Shown here: one piece after another, positions 1 through 8,641 of the stretch | Numbering within the stretch: the first letter of the stretch is position 1 | How the letters are laid out: every line of letters starts with the position of its first letter | Assembly: GCA_964523105.1 (NCBI GenBank) | Contig: CAZFZN010000032.1 | Location: 26,528-90,527, forward strand | Source of the DNA: V1-33 sp964523105 | GTDB taxonomy: Bacteria; Verrucomicrobiota; Verrucomicrobiia; Verrucomicrobiales; V1-33 | Direction of reading: 5' to 3' | Length of the DNA: 64,000 bases | Made by a program: the position numbers and the translations under genes | The notes under the pieces: model-generated | Told to the model about the DNA's origin: nothing | The model's input: the letters and a program-made list of their open reading frames with translations, nothing else | Databases searched by the model: none

Positions 1-5
1 GCACC

Positions 6-512
6 ATGGACAGTCTGGCGGATGCCTGTCTGGTGGCGGAACCGGATGGCAGGCTGCGCTACGCCAACGAATCCGCGCGCCAGCTCCTGCGCATGAAGGG
101 ACGGGCCACGGGGCGCAAACTTCCCTCTGTGCTGGCCGAGCGGCATGCCGTGGAAATCTTCGAAGAGGCGGTCGCCGCGAGCCGTCCCCGGGCGGCGATC
201 CTTCCGCTCACATTCTCCAGCGACGGCGCGCGCAATTTCGCCATCAGCGTGGTGCCGCTGGTCATTCCGGGCGAAGGCCGATTTTACCGCATCGCCCTCT
301 CTCCCGCCGGCACTCCCGCGGCGCTGCCGGGCGGCAGTGAATCCGCCGCCGTGCTGGAAAAACTCGGCGACCCTCTGAGCATCATTCAGGGCTATCTGGA
401 AAACATGCTCGACGGCGTGATCAAGGAACCCGCGGTGATGCGTCAGTGCCTCAGCGCCATGCAGCGTCAGGCCATGCAGATGCAGCGGGTGCTCAATGCG
501 CTGCGCTCCTGA
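6..512 (+). CDS. PAS-domain protein with degenerate histidine-kinase dimerisation helix, possibly 5'-truncated
   Basis: The first ~95 residues read as a PAS sensor fold, with the typical opening LADACLVAEPDGRLRYAN. Residues ~115-168 resemble the DHp two-helix region of PhoR-type sensor kinases (PLSIIQGYLENMLDG). The H-box that normally precedes this (S-H-E-L-R-T-P) reads E-K-L-G-D-P, so the phosphoacceptor His is missing, and the gene stops before any ATPase domain. It therefore cannot autophosphorylate as written. The ATG lies five bases from the window edge, so the true start may be upstream and further sensor or membrane segments may be missing. It converges on alr. A dimerising partner or regulator of another kinase is an inference. 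Confidence 0.6.
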   Translation: MDSLADACLVAEPDGRLRYANESARQLLRMKGRATGRKLPSVLAERHAVEIFEEAVAASRPRAAILPLTFSSDGARNFAISVVPLVIPGEGRFYRIALSPAGTPAALPGGSESAAVLEKLGDPLSIIQGYLENMLDGVIKEPAVMRQCLSAMQRQAMQMQRVLNALRS

Positions 513-528
513 TGCTCCCGCCGCCGCT

Positions 529-1665
529 TCAGACGGCCCTTCTCACGGTGCGGCTGGTGATGCCCGTGAAAAGTTGCCAGGGGATGAGGCCGGCCTGACG
601 GGCCAGTTCCGGTGCCGTGATCACCGCATCTCCCTGCCGTCCCAGGAGCACGGCCTCATCCCCCGGCTGCGGCGGCGCAGGCAGGTCCGTGACATCAGTC
701 AGGAGCTGATCCATGGTGACCCGCCCGAGAATGGGACAGCGCCGGCCCGCGATGAGCGCGGCGCCGCCCTGACCGGAAACCTGGCGCGGGTAGCCGTCGC
801 CGTAGCCGGCCGCCAGCGAGGCCACGAGCGTCTCACGCGCGGTGATGAAACTGCGCCCGTAACTGATGCCGTGCCCCGCCGGCAGCCGGCGCACCAGCGT
901 GACCCGCGTCTTCCATGTCAGAGCCGGCCGGAGCTGCGTCTGATATTTCTCCAGCGGCGAGACTCCGTAGAGCATCAGCCCGGCGCGCACCAGCTCTCCG
1001 GGCTGGCGCGGATAGTGCAGAATGCCGGCGCTGTTGGCAAGGTGCGTGCGGAAAGGTCCGAACTCGCGCCGCCATTCCTCCACAAGCGCGCGAAACCGCG
1101 ATTCCTGTTCCGTCGTGAAGGACTCGTCCTCATCCGAGGACGGAAAGTGACTCGACACGCTGTCGAGCATGAGCTGCGGACTCGCCTGCACCGCCCGCAG
1201 CACGGCGGGCGCATCCTCCGGCAGTGCTCCCATGCGGCCCATGCCGGTGTCCACCACCACATTCACCGCGGTCCGTTTTTCCCCGCCCGCCCCGGCAAAC
1301 CGCTGCACCTCCTCCACCGTCGAGACCGCGGGGATGAATCCATGCCTGACAATCTCCCCCGTCTGCGCCGGCAGGGCGGGGCTCAGAATGTAAACGGGCG
1401 GGACGCGTCCGCTGCCGTGCCCGGCGGCACACCGCTCGACCACCACCGCCTCCTCCACGCACGCCACCGCAAACGCCCCGATGTCCTCCGCGAGCGCGCG
1501 CACGGTCTGTTCGAGACCGTGACCGTAGGCATCCGCCTTCACCACCGCCATGACACACTCCCGGCCGCCGCCGGCCAGTCTGCCGGCGACTGCGGCATTG
1601 GCGCGCAGCGCTTCGCGGCTGACTTCAATCCAGCAGCGCAGGGAATCTCCGGACACGGCGCTCAT
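529..1665 (-). CDS. alr: Alanine racemase
   Basis: A 378-aa fold-type III PLP enzyme that interconverts L- and D-alanine to supply D-Ala for peptidoglycan. The PLP lysine is in AVVKADAYGHG (Lys43), close to the N-terminus as usual. The GYGDGYPR segment and the MDQ motif of the C-terminal beta domain are present. Length is typical of the family. The start overlaps the stop of the upstream phosphopantothenate synthetase gene by four bases (ATGA), which indicates translational coupling. The coupling is odd because one enzyme makes D-alanine and the other uses beta-alanine. No murF or ddl lies nearby. Assignment is firm. Confidence 0.95.
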   Translation of the reverse strand: MSAVSGDSLRCWIEVSREALRANAAVAGRLAGGGRECVMAVVKADAYGHGLEQTVRALAEDIGAFAVACVEEAVVVERCAAGHGSGRVPPVYILSPALPAQTGEIVRHGFIPAVSTVEEVQRFAGAGGEKRTAVNVVVDTGMGRMGALPEDAPAVLRAVQASPQLMLDSVSSHFPSSDEDESFTTEQESRFRALVEEWRREFGPFRTHLANSAGILHYPRQPGELVRAGLMLYGVSPLEKYQTQLRPALTWKTRVTLVRRLPAGHGISYGRSFITARETLVASLAAGYGDGYPRQVSGQGGAALIAGRRCPILGRVTMDQLLTDVTDLPAPPQPGDEAVLLGRQGDAVITAPELARQAGLIPWQLFTGITSRTVRRAV

Positions 1666-2417
1666 GATCCGCGCCGCATGGCCTCCTCCGCGGCAGTCAG
1701 GGCTGATTGATTATTCCATGCCGCCGCAACGTCCTCCAGCGCCGCGCGCGGCGCCTCCCGGAGCGCCCGGCAACGTTCCACCAGCAGCGGCAGACAGCGC
1801 ATCAGGTTGTCCACGATCGTCAGCGTGGCCGTGCGCGCCGTGCGCGAGAGCGGATTGAGGTCCACGGTGATCACCTTTTTCCCGTTCTGCACGAGGGCTC
1901 CGCAGCGGTCGCCGTCCTCCAGCGGCACGAAGACGACATCCGCGCGAAAGATTCCGTCAGGGTGAATCCAGCGCCTGTTGTGTTCGATGTGGTCCAGCGC
2001 GTGCGTGCGCGACGGCAGCAGCACTTCCTCCGCCCCGGCTGCCACGAGCGCACCGCGGATGGCCTGCTCGCGCTCCGCCGAGGTGTGGAAAATGTTCACC
2101 TCCAGCCTGGCGCCGCACGCAGCGGCGAGCGCCGTGAGATGCTCCGCGGCGAGCGCACAGGCGTTGCCGTTCACCGAAATCACCGGCCACTCCGCCGTCA
2201 GCAGCAGCGCCGCCGCGGCTTCGACGGCTGAAACCGCGAAATCATGTGTACGTTCTCCAAGCAGATAATCGAAGGCCTCGCCGCGGCCGTGCGCGATCAG
2301 GCCGTGCATGGAAGTTATGCCGCATTCCACGCCGTGCACGATCCTTTCCCGCGCCATCAGGGAATGATAGCGGGGATGGGAGAGGGGAACATCGGAACGG
2401 GCCGCCGGAGAGGACAT
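1662..2417 (-). CDS. Archaeal-type 4-phosphopantoate--beta-alanine ligase (phosphopantothenate synthetase)
   Basis: A 251-aa protein matching the archaeal phosphopantothenate synthetase family (COG1701) nearly end to end. That family joins 4-phosphopantoate to beta-alanine using ATP and makes 4'-phosphopantothenate for CoA. Landmarks are SHPRYHSL at the N-terminus, GLIAHGRGEAFDYLLGE, PVISVNGN, DVVFVPLEDGDR, GKKVITVDLNPLSRTAR and TIVDN. These match the archaeal proteins as I remember them. The initial ATG at 2417 is preferred because SHPRY is normally near the N-terminus. The family works with pantoate kinase in place of the bacterial PanC plus pantothenate kinase order. No pantoate kinase gene is in the window. 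Co-transcribed with alr. Confidence 0.9.
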   Translation of the reverse strand: MSSPAARSDVPLSHPRYHSLMARERIVHGVECGITSMHGLIAHGRGEAFDYLLGERTHDFAVSAVEAAAALLLTAEWPVISVNGNACALAAEHLTALAAACGARLEVNIFHTSAEREQAIRGALVAAGAEEVLLPSRTHALDHIEHNRRWIHPDGIFRADVVFVPLEDGDRCGALVQNGKKVITVDLNPLSRTARTATLTIVDNLMRCLPLLVERCRALREAPRAALEDVAAAWNNQSALTAAEEAMRRGS

Positions 2418-2481
2418 GAAAGCCCGTTCCTAGTGCAACCTTCCCGGGTGGCAAGCCCGCCTGTGGCTCCTCCGCGCCGGG

Positions 2482-3540
2482 CTACTGCTCCTCATCAATC
2501 CGTTCATCCCGCTGATAGATCGGCAGCTGCCGTGCCGGCACCGTGAGCGCGAGAATGATCATCGTCGTCCCGTACACCTTCTCGAGCCGGTCGTCCTTCC
2601 ACGAGCCGTCCTCCTGCTGCTTGCCGAGGTAGTAAGGGTACATCCAGTCGGCGTAGCGCTTCCAGTATTTGCCGCCGAGCTGAAACATGCCCTGGGCGTT
2701 GTAGTAGTTGCCGTAAGTCTCGAATTCGGAATGCGGCAGCCGCTCGAAATTCTCCAGAATCCACTCGCCGGCCTTGATGTTCTCCGGTGCCGCGTGACGC
2801 CCGCAGAGTTCAAGGCAGAGCAGCCCCGCGCCCGTAAGCGACTCTTTGTGCTGATAGGCATCCATGTAGCCGAAGTGCCCCAGCTTCCGCTCGAAATTGC
2901 CGTGAATGTACTTCACCGCGGCATCGATCGCCTTCGGCGGCACCGGTGCGCCGTTGAGCCGCGCGGAACGCAGCGCCATCAGCGCCCAGCCGCTGCAGGA
3001 GAGATCGCTGTCATGCGATCCGGGATGATAACGCCAGCCGCCCTGATGGCGTTCGTCTTTCCGCACCGCCTGAGCCCGCAGCAGCAGACTGATCGCTTTG
3101 GGCAGCACCTCGTCGATCTTCTTCTGCCGCGCCGCATCCACCATGCCGGAGCATTCACTGAGAAAGAGCGCGCTGATGTTGTGCGCGTACATCGGCCCGT
3201 TGCCGTGATCGCCGCTGTCGATGAGCCCCTCGCCGTCGGTGTGCTCCAGGGCATAATCGATCCGCCGGTTGATGGCTTCACCGTAACGTCCGTTGCCCGG
3301 CGTGTGGCCTTTAGCCAGAAAGCACATGCCCACGAGCGAGGAGATGCCGGTGCTGCGCCCATGACCTCCCGGAAAGGTGCCGTCCTTTTGCTCCACGCTC
3401 AGCAAATACTCGAATCCGCGGTCCACAGCTTTGCTGACTTCGGCTTCATATTTGCGAAAGACATCGCCCGTGTCCTGTGCGGAGACAAGTGACAGGCTGA
3501 GCAGCAGCGGAGCGATCCATTTCAGTTTCATGGCGGTCAT
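2482..3540 (-). CDS. Secreted prenyltransferase/squalene-cyclase-repeat protein
   Basis: A 352-aa protein (349 if the second ATG at 3531 is used) with a signal peptide, KWIAPLLLSLSLVSA, cleaved before QD. The mature part has alpha/alpha-barrel repeats of the squalene-cyclase/prenyltransferase type, seen as QKDGTFPGGHG near residue 50, GGWRYHPGSHDSDLSCSGW near residue 165, and QQEDGSW near the C-terminus. The DXDD catalytic signature of squalene-hopene cyclases is not seen, and export argues against a terpene cyclase. Secreted relatives in planctomycetes and Verrucomicrobia have no known activity. The gene starts 19 bases after the stop of the Q-rich membrane protein gene, so it is the distal member of the MoxR cluster. 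Binding or surface structure is a guess. Confidence 0.75.
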   Translation of the reverse strand: MTAMKLKWIAPLLLSLSLVSAQDTGDVFRKYEAEVSKAVDRGFEYLLSVEQKDGTFPGGHGRSTGISSLVGMCFLAKGHTPGNGRYGEAINRRIDYALEHTDGEGLIDSGDHGNGPMYAHNISALFLSECSGMVDAARQKKIDEVLPKAISLLLRAQAVRKDERHQGGWRYHPGSHDSDLSCSGWALMALRSARLNGAPVPPKAIDAAVKYIHGNFERKLGHFGYMDAYQHKESLTGAGLLCLELCGRHAAPENIKAGEWILENFERLPHSEFETYGNYYNAQGMFQLGGKYWKRYADWMYPYYLGKQQEDGSWKDDRLEKVYGTTMIILALTVPARQLPIYQRDERIDEEQ

Positions 3541-3559
3541 GGCTTAAGCGTCGTGAAGA

Positions 3560-6500
3560 TTATTGCTTCCCTTCCTCTCCGGTCGGCTCGCCTTTGGCCA
3601 GCGCGCCGAAATACTGGCGCACCAGTTCACGGTATTCCGCGGGAACGCGGTCGCTCTCCCCGCTGCTGGCGCCCGCGAGCACGCCACGGAGTTTCACCCA
3701 GTCGGCGGCGGTGAGGCCGAGTTTTTCGAGTTCCGGCGGCAGTTCCTGAGTCGCGCCGAGGGGCTGCGGGCCGGCTTTGGGATTCTGGCCTTCGCCGCCC
3801 GGCTTTTGCGCGAGTTGCTGGCCCTGACCTTTACCCTGCCCGGGTTTGCTCTGTGCGTTTTGACGCGCGCTTTGCGGGATGCCCATGTTCTGCGCCGCCG
3901 CCATCGCCGCCTGCTGCAATGCCTGTGCCGCGGCCTGCGCGCTTTGCTGCGCGTTGCCCGCGCTGGGCTGTGCGCCGTTCGGTCCCTGCTGACTGCCTTC
4001 CTGCGCGGCCTGCTGCGATTCCTGAGCGCCTTCCTTCATCGCGGCGGCTTCCTGTGCGAGCGACTGCGACTGCGTTTGCATGGCGGTGCTCAGTTGCTGC
4101 AAGGCCTGGGCCGCTTCCGCGAGGGAACCCGCCGCCGCCTCCGCTTGAGCTTCCCCCGGCGACTGCGATTCCTGGCCTGACGGCGATTCGCCGGAAGGCT
4201 GCTCCCCGCCGGGCGTTTCGCCACCTGGCTGCTGACCGGATGGAGATTCTCCCGACGGCTGCTGTCCCTGCGGCGGCTGTGCCGCCTGCGCCAGTTCCTG
4301 ACCTGCGGTCTGTGCTTCCTGCGCACCCTCCGCGAGTTGTTCCGTCGCCTGATGCGCGGCTTCCTGGGCAGCGGAGCTTTGATCGATTTGTCCGGCGGCG
4401 CGCTGCGTCAATTGCTGCGCCTGTTGCGACAACTGCTGCGCCTGTTGCGCCAGTTGGTTCTCCTGCGCCGCAAGCGCCTGCTGCTCCTGAGGCGTGTCCG
4501 CGGACGGCACCTGATCGGCCAGGGACGACTGCTGCTCCGCCAGCTTCTGCGCCTGATCCGCCAGGTTCGCGGCCTGCTTCGCCGTTTCCTGCATGGATTG
4601 CTGCTGCTGCTGATTGTTGAATTGCGACAGCTGATTCTGCAACTGCTGCGCCTGCTGCGCGACCTGGTTCTGCTGTTGCTGCCATTCCTGCTGGGCCTGC
4701 TGCGCGGCTTGTTGCGCCTGCTGCTGTTGCTGGGGCGATTGCTGCGCGAGTTGCTGTTCGGCATTCATGCCGGCCTCCTGCGCGAGCTGGTCGGCCAGTT
4801 GCTCCAGCGATTCCGCGGCCTGCGCGAATTCCTCGCCCGCGGCCTGCGCATCCTGCGCGCTGGCCTGCGCTTCGTCTGCGCCCTGCGGCTGTGCGGCGGG
4901 GTTTTCCTGCGGAGCCTGAGCGGCTTCCTTGCCGAGTTGCCCGGCAAGCTGATTCAAATTCTCCGCTGCCTGCGCGAGTTCCTGCTGCGCGCTCTGCGAT
5001 TCCTGACCTGACGCTTCCGCTTCATCCGCGCCGGCGTTCGGCTGATTCGCCATCTCCGGATTCTGCTGGGCCTGTTGCGCCTGCTGCTGCGACTGCTGCT
5101 GCGCCTGCTGGGCCTGTTGCTGCGCCTCCTGAGCGTCCTTTTCCGCGGCCTGAGCATCCTCCCGGGCCTGACGCGCCAACTGGAGATTTTCCTCGTCGCG
5201 GTTCAATTCGCCCGAGTTCTGACTGCGGAACTGCTCCACCTCGCGGGCGAGTTGCCCCGCCTCCTGGACCGCCTGCTGCTGCGCCTGGGCCAACTGCTGC
5301 TGCTCCTGCAGGGTGTCGGCCTGCGCGGCCTGTTGCGAGAGCTGCTCCTGCTTCCGGGCGAGCGCCTCTGCTTTCTTTGCCAAATCCTGCGCCTGCTGTG
5401 CCGCCTGCTGCGCCTGCTGTTGATTCGGCTGCGGCGGCGCGGCGGGCGGCTGCTGATTCTGCTGCGCGGCCTGCTCGGCCAATTGCTGCGCCTGCTGCGC
5501 ATCCTGCGTGCCCTGCTGCACATCCTGACGCGCCTGCTCCAGCATCTGTTCCTGTGCGGCGTCCTGATTCAACTCACCTGCATTCTGCTGCGCGAACTGT
5601 TGTGCGGCCTCCTGGAATTTCTGCGCCTCCTGCTGCATCTGCGCCTCCGCCTGCGCCAGCTGCTGCTGCTCCTGCGGCGTGTCCGCCTGCTTCGCCTGTT
5701 CAGCCAGAGCTTCCTGCTTTTTGGCAAGCTCCGCGGCTTTCTCCGCCAGCGAACGCGCCTGCTCCGCCGCCTGCTGCGCAGTGTCCTGCGCCTTCTGTTC
5801 GGCCTGCTGCGCGAGTTGCTCCTGCTGCTGCGCCAGCGCTTCCAGCTTCGCGACGTTCTCCGCGTTCTGCTGCTCCTGGTTCAGTTGATTCTTCTCCTGC
5901 TCCAGCTGGGCCAGCGCCTGATCCAGGAGATTCGTCGCCTCGCCCGCCAGTTCGCTCCGCTGCTTCTTGTCATCCGTCAGGGGAATGTTCTCCGCCTTCT
6001 CCGCCGCCGGCTCCACGAGGTTCTCGGCGATCTGTTTCAAGTCCTCCGCCTGGCGCGCGTAGGCCGTGTCTTTCATCTTCTCAGCGATCTGTTCCAGCGT
6101 CTGCGCCGCCTCTTCGGCTTTCTGCTGCGCCTGCTCGATCTGCTTCAGCGCCTCCGGCTGAATCTGATCCTGATTCGCCAACTGCGGCGGTTTGTCCTGA
6201 ATGTTTTGCTTTGCCTCCTGCACGAGCTGTTTTGCTTTTTCGATTTCCTGCCGCAGTTCCTCGGCCTGCGCCGCGAAGGTCTGCTGCATGAGCGGCTTCG
6301 CGTCGTGACGGATGCGGATCAAAATCTCGCGGCTGCGGCCGATCTGCGGACCCTTCATGTCGGCGGGCAGCGAATCCGCGACCTCCAGATGGAAGCGCAG
6401 CTCGGTCACGCCGTTGAGCGGCAGCTTCGCCAAATCGAAGACGGTCACGCCCGGCCAAACGTCGCCGGACTCGATCTCGCGCGACGGCAGCGGCGTCACC

Positions 6501-7882
6501 TCGAGCGACTGCTCCGGCCGGCCCGACGGACGCGCTTTGATCTGCAGCGACGAGATGCCGAAATCCTCCTGCACCACATAGGAAATGGGCAGCCGCTCGC
6601 TCGGACGCAGTTCAAACTCCGGCTCCTGCGGCGACTCGATGGTAATGACCGGCGCCAAATCCTTCACCGCCTGGATCATGTAATCCACGGGCCGATTCTG
6701 AATGCCGTGCTCGTCCTCCAGCGCAAAATGCCACTGAGTGTCCAGCCCGGCGGCAACGTCCGCGGTCCACTCCACAAATTGTTTGCCGCCCTCCGTCAGC
6801 GTCTTCACGCCCTCGACCGGCTTGCCGTCCATGACAACCTCCGCCTTCGCCACCGGGCGGTTCAATTGCCCGCGCACCTGGACCTTCGTGCCGGTCACGG
6901 CCACGATGTCGCCGGGCACATCGCGCTTCACGTCCTGCGGCTTCGCGGTGTAGGCCGGATAATCGAATGTCAGCGTCAGGCTTTCCGGCACCGGACGCGG
7001 CAGCACCGTGATGGTGAACGGCTCCGTGATCGCCTTCCCCGCCGCCACGCGCGCAGTAAATCCCTGCTTCACCTCCGGCATCCGCAGCGCGAATCCCGTC
7101 TCGCCATCCTCCGTCTTCACCGCGCTGTCGGCGCTCAGTTGCTCCACCACTTCCTTGCCGTCCGGCCCAGTCATGCGCAGCTCTACGCGCTCCGGCTGGC
7201 CCTGCACCGCAACTTCAATGTCCAGCGGATCTTCTTCGGCGACAATCTGCGACTTCGTGAGCAGCCGGATGTTGTCCGCGTAGGCATTGCCAATGTCCGC
7301 CAGCGGTGAGAAAAGCCGCGCAAACAGCCGCGGCGTCACTTTCGGCCAGAGAATAAACATCGCGATAAGCGCCGCCGCCGCCGTCAGAGCCGTGATGGCC
7401 GGACGACGCGCGATCTTCGCGCTGAGTTCGGATTTCGGATTCACCTGCCCCGCGTCGTTGATCGCGTCCTTCACGACCTCCGCGAGAAGGTCGGCCGATC
7501 CGGCATCGTCCGGATGCGCCATCAGTTCCACCGCCGTGGAAATCCGCTCCTGCATTTCCGGGTGATGCGTCTCCACCCACCGCGCCACGCCCGCCAGCGT
7601 GATGCGTTTGGAAAGCGGACGCAGCAGCCACGACCAGAGCGCGAGAATGGTGACACCCAGCGCCGCCAGCGAGAGCGAGAGGCGGATCGCCTTCGACTCC
7701 ACCGCAAATGCCGCATCGATGCCCATGACCACGAGCGCGGAAATCAAAGCAACCGCCAGTGTGGCACACACACCTTTGATGAGTTGCACCCGCCGCACGC
7801 GGGCAATGACGGCCTTGAGCCGCGCCACAATGGGAGCCGGGAGATTGCGGATGCCCTGTTCGGTGAAGGAGAGTTTAGACAT
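3560..7882 (-). CDS. Giant DUF4175-like membrane protein with Gln/Ala-rich coiled coil
   Basis: About 1440 aa. The start at 7882 (MSKLSFTEQG) is preferred to the upstream ATG at 7963, which would overlap the preceding gene. Residues ~30-85 hold two transmembrane helices, a third lies near 155-175, then beta-rich extracytoplasmic segments to ~560 as in DUF4175-type proteins. From ~560 to ~1370 it is almost pure Q/A/E coiled coil with degenerate internal repeats. The core ADTPQEQQ recurs near 5700, 5330 (ADTLQEQQ) and 4520, each followed by G-E-L-N or G-Q-I-D near 5580, 5210 and 4390. A Pro/Gly/Ser linker near 4160-4260 precedes a short globular C-terminus. No enzyme motif is visible. A periplasmic scaffold for the adjacent VWA proteins is inferred. 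Confidence 0.75.
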   Translation of the reverse strand: MSKLSFTEQGIRNLPAPIVARLKAVIARVRRVQLIKGVCATLAVALISALVVMGIDAAFAVESKAIRLSLSLAALGVTILALWSWLLRPLSKRITLAGVARWVETHHPEMQERISTAVELMAHPDDAGSADLLAEVVKDAINDAGQVNPKSELSAKIARRPAITALTAAAALIAMFILWPKVTPRLFARLFSPLADIGNAYADNIRLLTKSQIVAEEDPLDIEVAVQGQPERVELRMTGPDGKEVVEQLSADSAVKTEDGETGFALRMPEVKQGFTARVAAGKAITEPFTITVLPRPVPESLTLTFDYPAYTAKPQDVKRDVPGDIVAVTGTKVQVRGQLNRPVAKAEVVMDGKPVEGVKTLTEGGKQFVEWTADVAAGLDTQWHFALEDEHGIQNRPVDYMIQAVKDLAPVITIESPQEPEFELRPSERLPISYVVQEDFGISSLQIKARPSGRPEQSLEVTPLPSREIESGDVWPGVTVFDLAKLPLNGVTELRFHLEVADSLPADMKGPQIGRSREILIRIRHDAKPLMQQTFAAQAEELRQEIEKAKQLVQEAKQNIQDKPPQLANQDQIQPEALKQIEQAQQKAEEAAQTLEQIAEKMKDTAYARQAEDLKQIAENLVEPAAEKAENIPLTDDKKQRSELAGEATNLLDQALAQLEQEKNQLNQEQQNAENVAKLEALAQQQEQLAQQAEQKAQDTAQQAAEQARSLAEKAAELAKKQEALAEQAKQADTPQEQQQLAQAEAQMQQEAQKFQEAAQQFAQQNAGELNQDAAQEQMLEQARQDVQQGTQDAQQAQQLAEQAAQQNQQPPAAPPQPNQQQAQQAAQQAQDLAKKAEALARKQEQLSQQAAQADTLQEQQQLAQAQQQAVQEAGQLAREVEQFRSQNSGELNRDEENLQLARQAREDAQAAEKDAQEAQQQAQQAQQQSQQQAQQAQQNPEMANQPNAGADEAEASGQESQSAQQELAQAAENLNQLAGQLGKEAAQAPQENPAAQPQGADEAQASAQDAQAAGEEFAQAAESLEQLADQLAQEAGMNAEQQLAQQSPQQQQQAQQAAQQAQQEWQQQQNQVAQQAQQLQNQLSQFNNQQQQQSMQETAKQAANLADQAQKLAEQQSSLADQVPSADTPQEQQALAAQENQLAQQAQQLSQQAQQLTQRAAGQIDQSSAAQEAAHQATEQLAEGAQEAQTAGQELAQAAQPPQGQQPSGESPSGQQPGGETPGGEQPSGESPSGQESQSPGEAQAEAAAGSLAEAAQALQQLSTAMQTQSQSLAQEAAAMKEGAQESQQAAQEGSQQGPNGAQPSAGNAQQSAQAAAQALQQAAMAAAQNMGIPQSARQNAQSKPGQGKGQGQQLAQKPGGEGQNPKAGPQPLGATQELPPELEKLGLTAADWVKLRGVLAGASSGESDRVPAEYRELVRQYFGALAKGEPTGEEGKQ

Positions 7883-7932
7883 GGCAGTGCGCGGGAGGCG
7901 CGGGTTGGTGGTTTCGATGAAGTATTGAATCG

Positions 7933-8235
7933 CTAATGGTCCAAGCGCCGAATCAGAGTCCAAAGGAACCCGGCGAGCACTGGAAGTCCAAGCAGTAATG
8001 TGATTGCGTCCAGTCTTAATAGGCGTTGCACGGAAGCCGTTTTAGGAACCGTCCCTTTGTAAGTCATGAGAGCTGCCAGCGCGAATGTCACGGCGCCGAT
8101 CGCCACCGCGACCACTGTTTCGATTGCGCTGCTGGGGGACGGGCCGCCGACTCCCACTACCGACAACGAAGCGAGCAACAGAAAAAGCCAGCACAACAAG
8201 ACCAGCGTGGAGGACACCATGAACACAGCCTTCAT
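7933..8235 (-). CDS. Small three-helix membrane protein
   Basis: A 100-aa protein. The start at 8235 (MKAVFMVSSTLV) is supported by a clear ribosome-binding site, AAAGGAG, seven bases upstream, which is stronger than at most starts here. Three hydrophobic stretches (residues ~4-25, ~40-60, ~78-97) fill almost the whole protein. I recognise no family. It lies between the large VWA membrane protein gene and the Q-rich protein gene, separated from the former by a 230-base hairpin element. It is probably a small subunit of the same membrane assembly, on position alone. Confidence 0.65.
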   Translation of the reverse strand: MKAVFMVSSTLVLLCWLFLLLASLSVVGVGGPSPSSAIETVVAVAIGAVTFALAALMTYKGTVPKTASVQRLLRLDAITLLLGLPVLAGFLWTLIRRLDH

Positions 8236-8390
8236 CTGGAATCTCCTTTCTGTTTCGCCCCATCGATTACCAGGCATCGCGCACCTCCCCCGGCGCAGCC
8301 GCCGTTAAAACCGGTAGGGATAAGCTCGCGCCTGTCCCAATCTAAGCTAGCCGGCGCCTCGGCGCCGGGCGGCGCGGAGCCTCCGAATAC

Positions 8391-8620
8391 CGGCCCGGAG
8401 GGCCGAGAGAAATTAGCCGGGGGTGCAGCGAAGCGGAACCCCCGGGAACCAGACCACAAAACATCAAGCCCCGGCAGGGGCGGCAGAACCGCACGAGGTC
8501 GCCATGTCGTCGGCATGCTTCTCCCGCCCCTGCCGGGGCGGAACATCGTGTACGACGGTCCCGGGGGTTCCGCTCGTTCCTCGCTCCACCCCCGGCTAAT
8601 TTCTGCCGGGCCTCCGGCCC
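8391..8620. repeat. Nested inverted-repeat element, family 1
   Basis: The gap 8236-8641 holds no convincing gene. Its core is a nested palindrome. The outer arms are 8391-8447 and 8559-8619, sharing CGGGGGT...ACCCCCGG and the AATTAGCC/GGCTAATT pair. The inner arms are 8468-8486 and 8522-8541 (GCCCCGGCAGGGGC / GCCCCTGCCGGGGC). The transcript could fold into a hairpin of more than 200 nt. It resembles the two elements at 11853 and 16934 in design but not in arm sequence. No transposase is present. It is probably a non-autonomous or structural repeat. Confidence 0.75.
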
Positions 8621-8641
8621 TGATAGAAGTAAAGCGCACGT

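Noticed and set aside
1662..2417. Pantothenate synthetase (PanC) as identity
   Set aside because: PanC has HIGH and KMSKS nucleotidyltransferase motifs, which are absent. COG1701 motifs fit throughout.
5075..7309. A 744-codon open frame on the plus strand, Leu/Arg rich
   Set aside because: It is the antisense of the Gln/Ala-rich gene. CAG repeats read backwards as CTG Leu codons. No protein-like motif.
3560..7882. Assembly artefact in the CTG/CAG-rich stretch
   Set aside because: The frame is uninterrupted, the repeats are degenerate rather than perfect, and there is a normal start and end.
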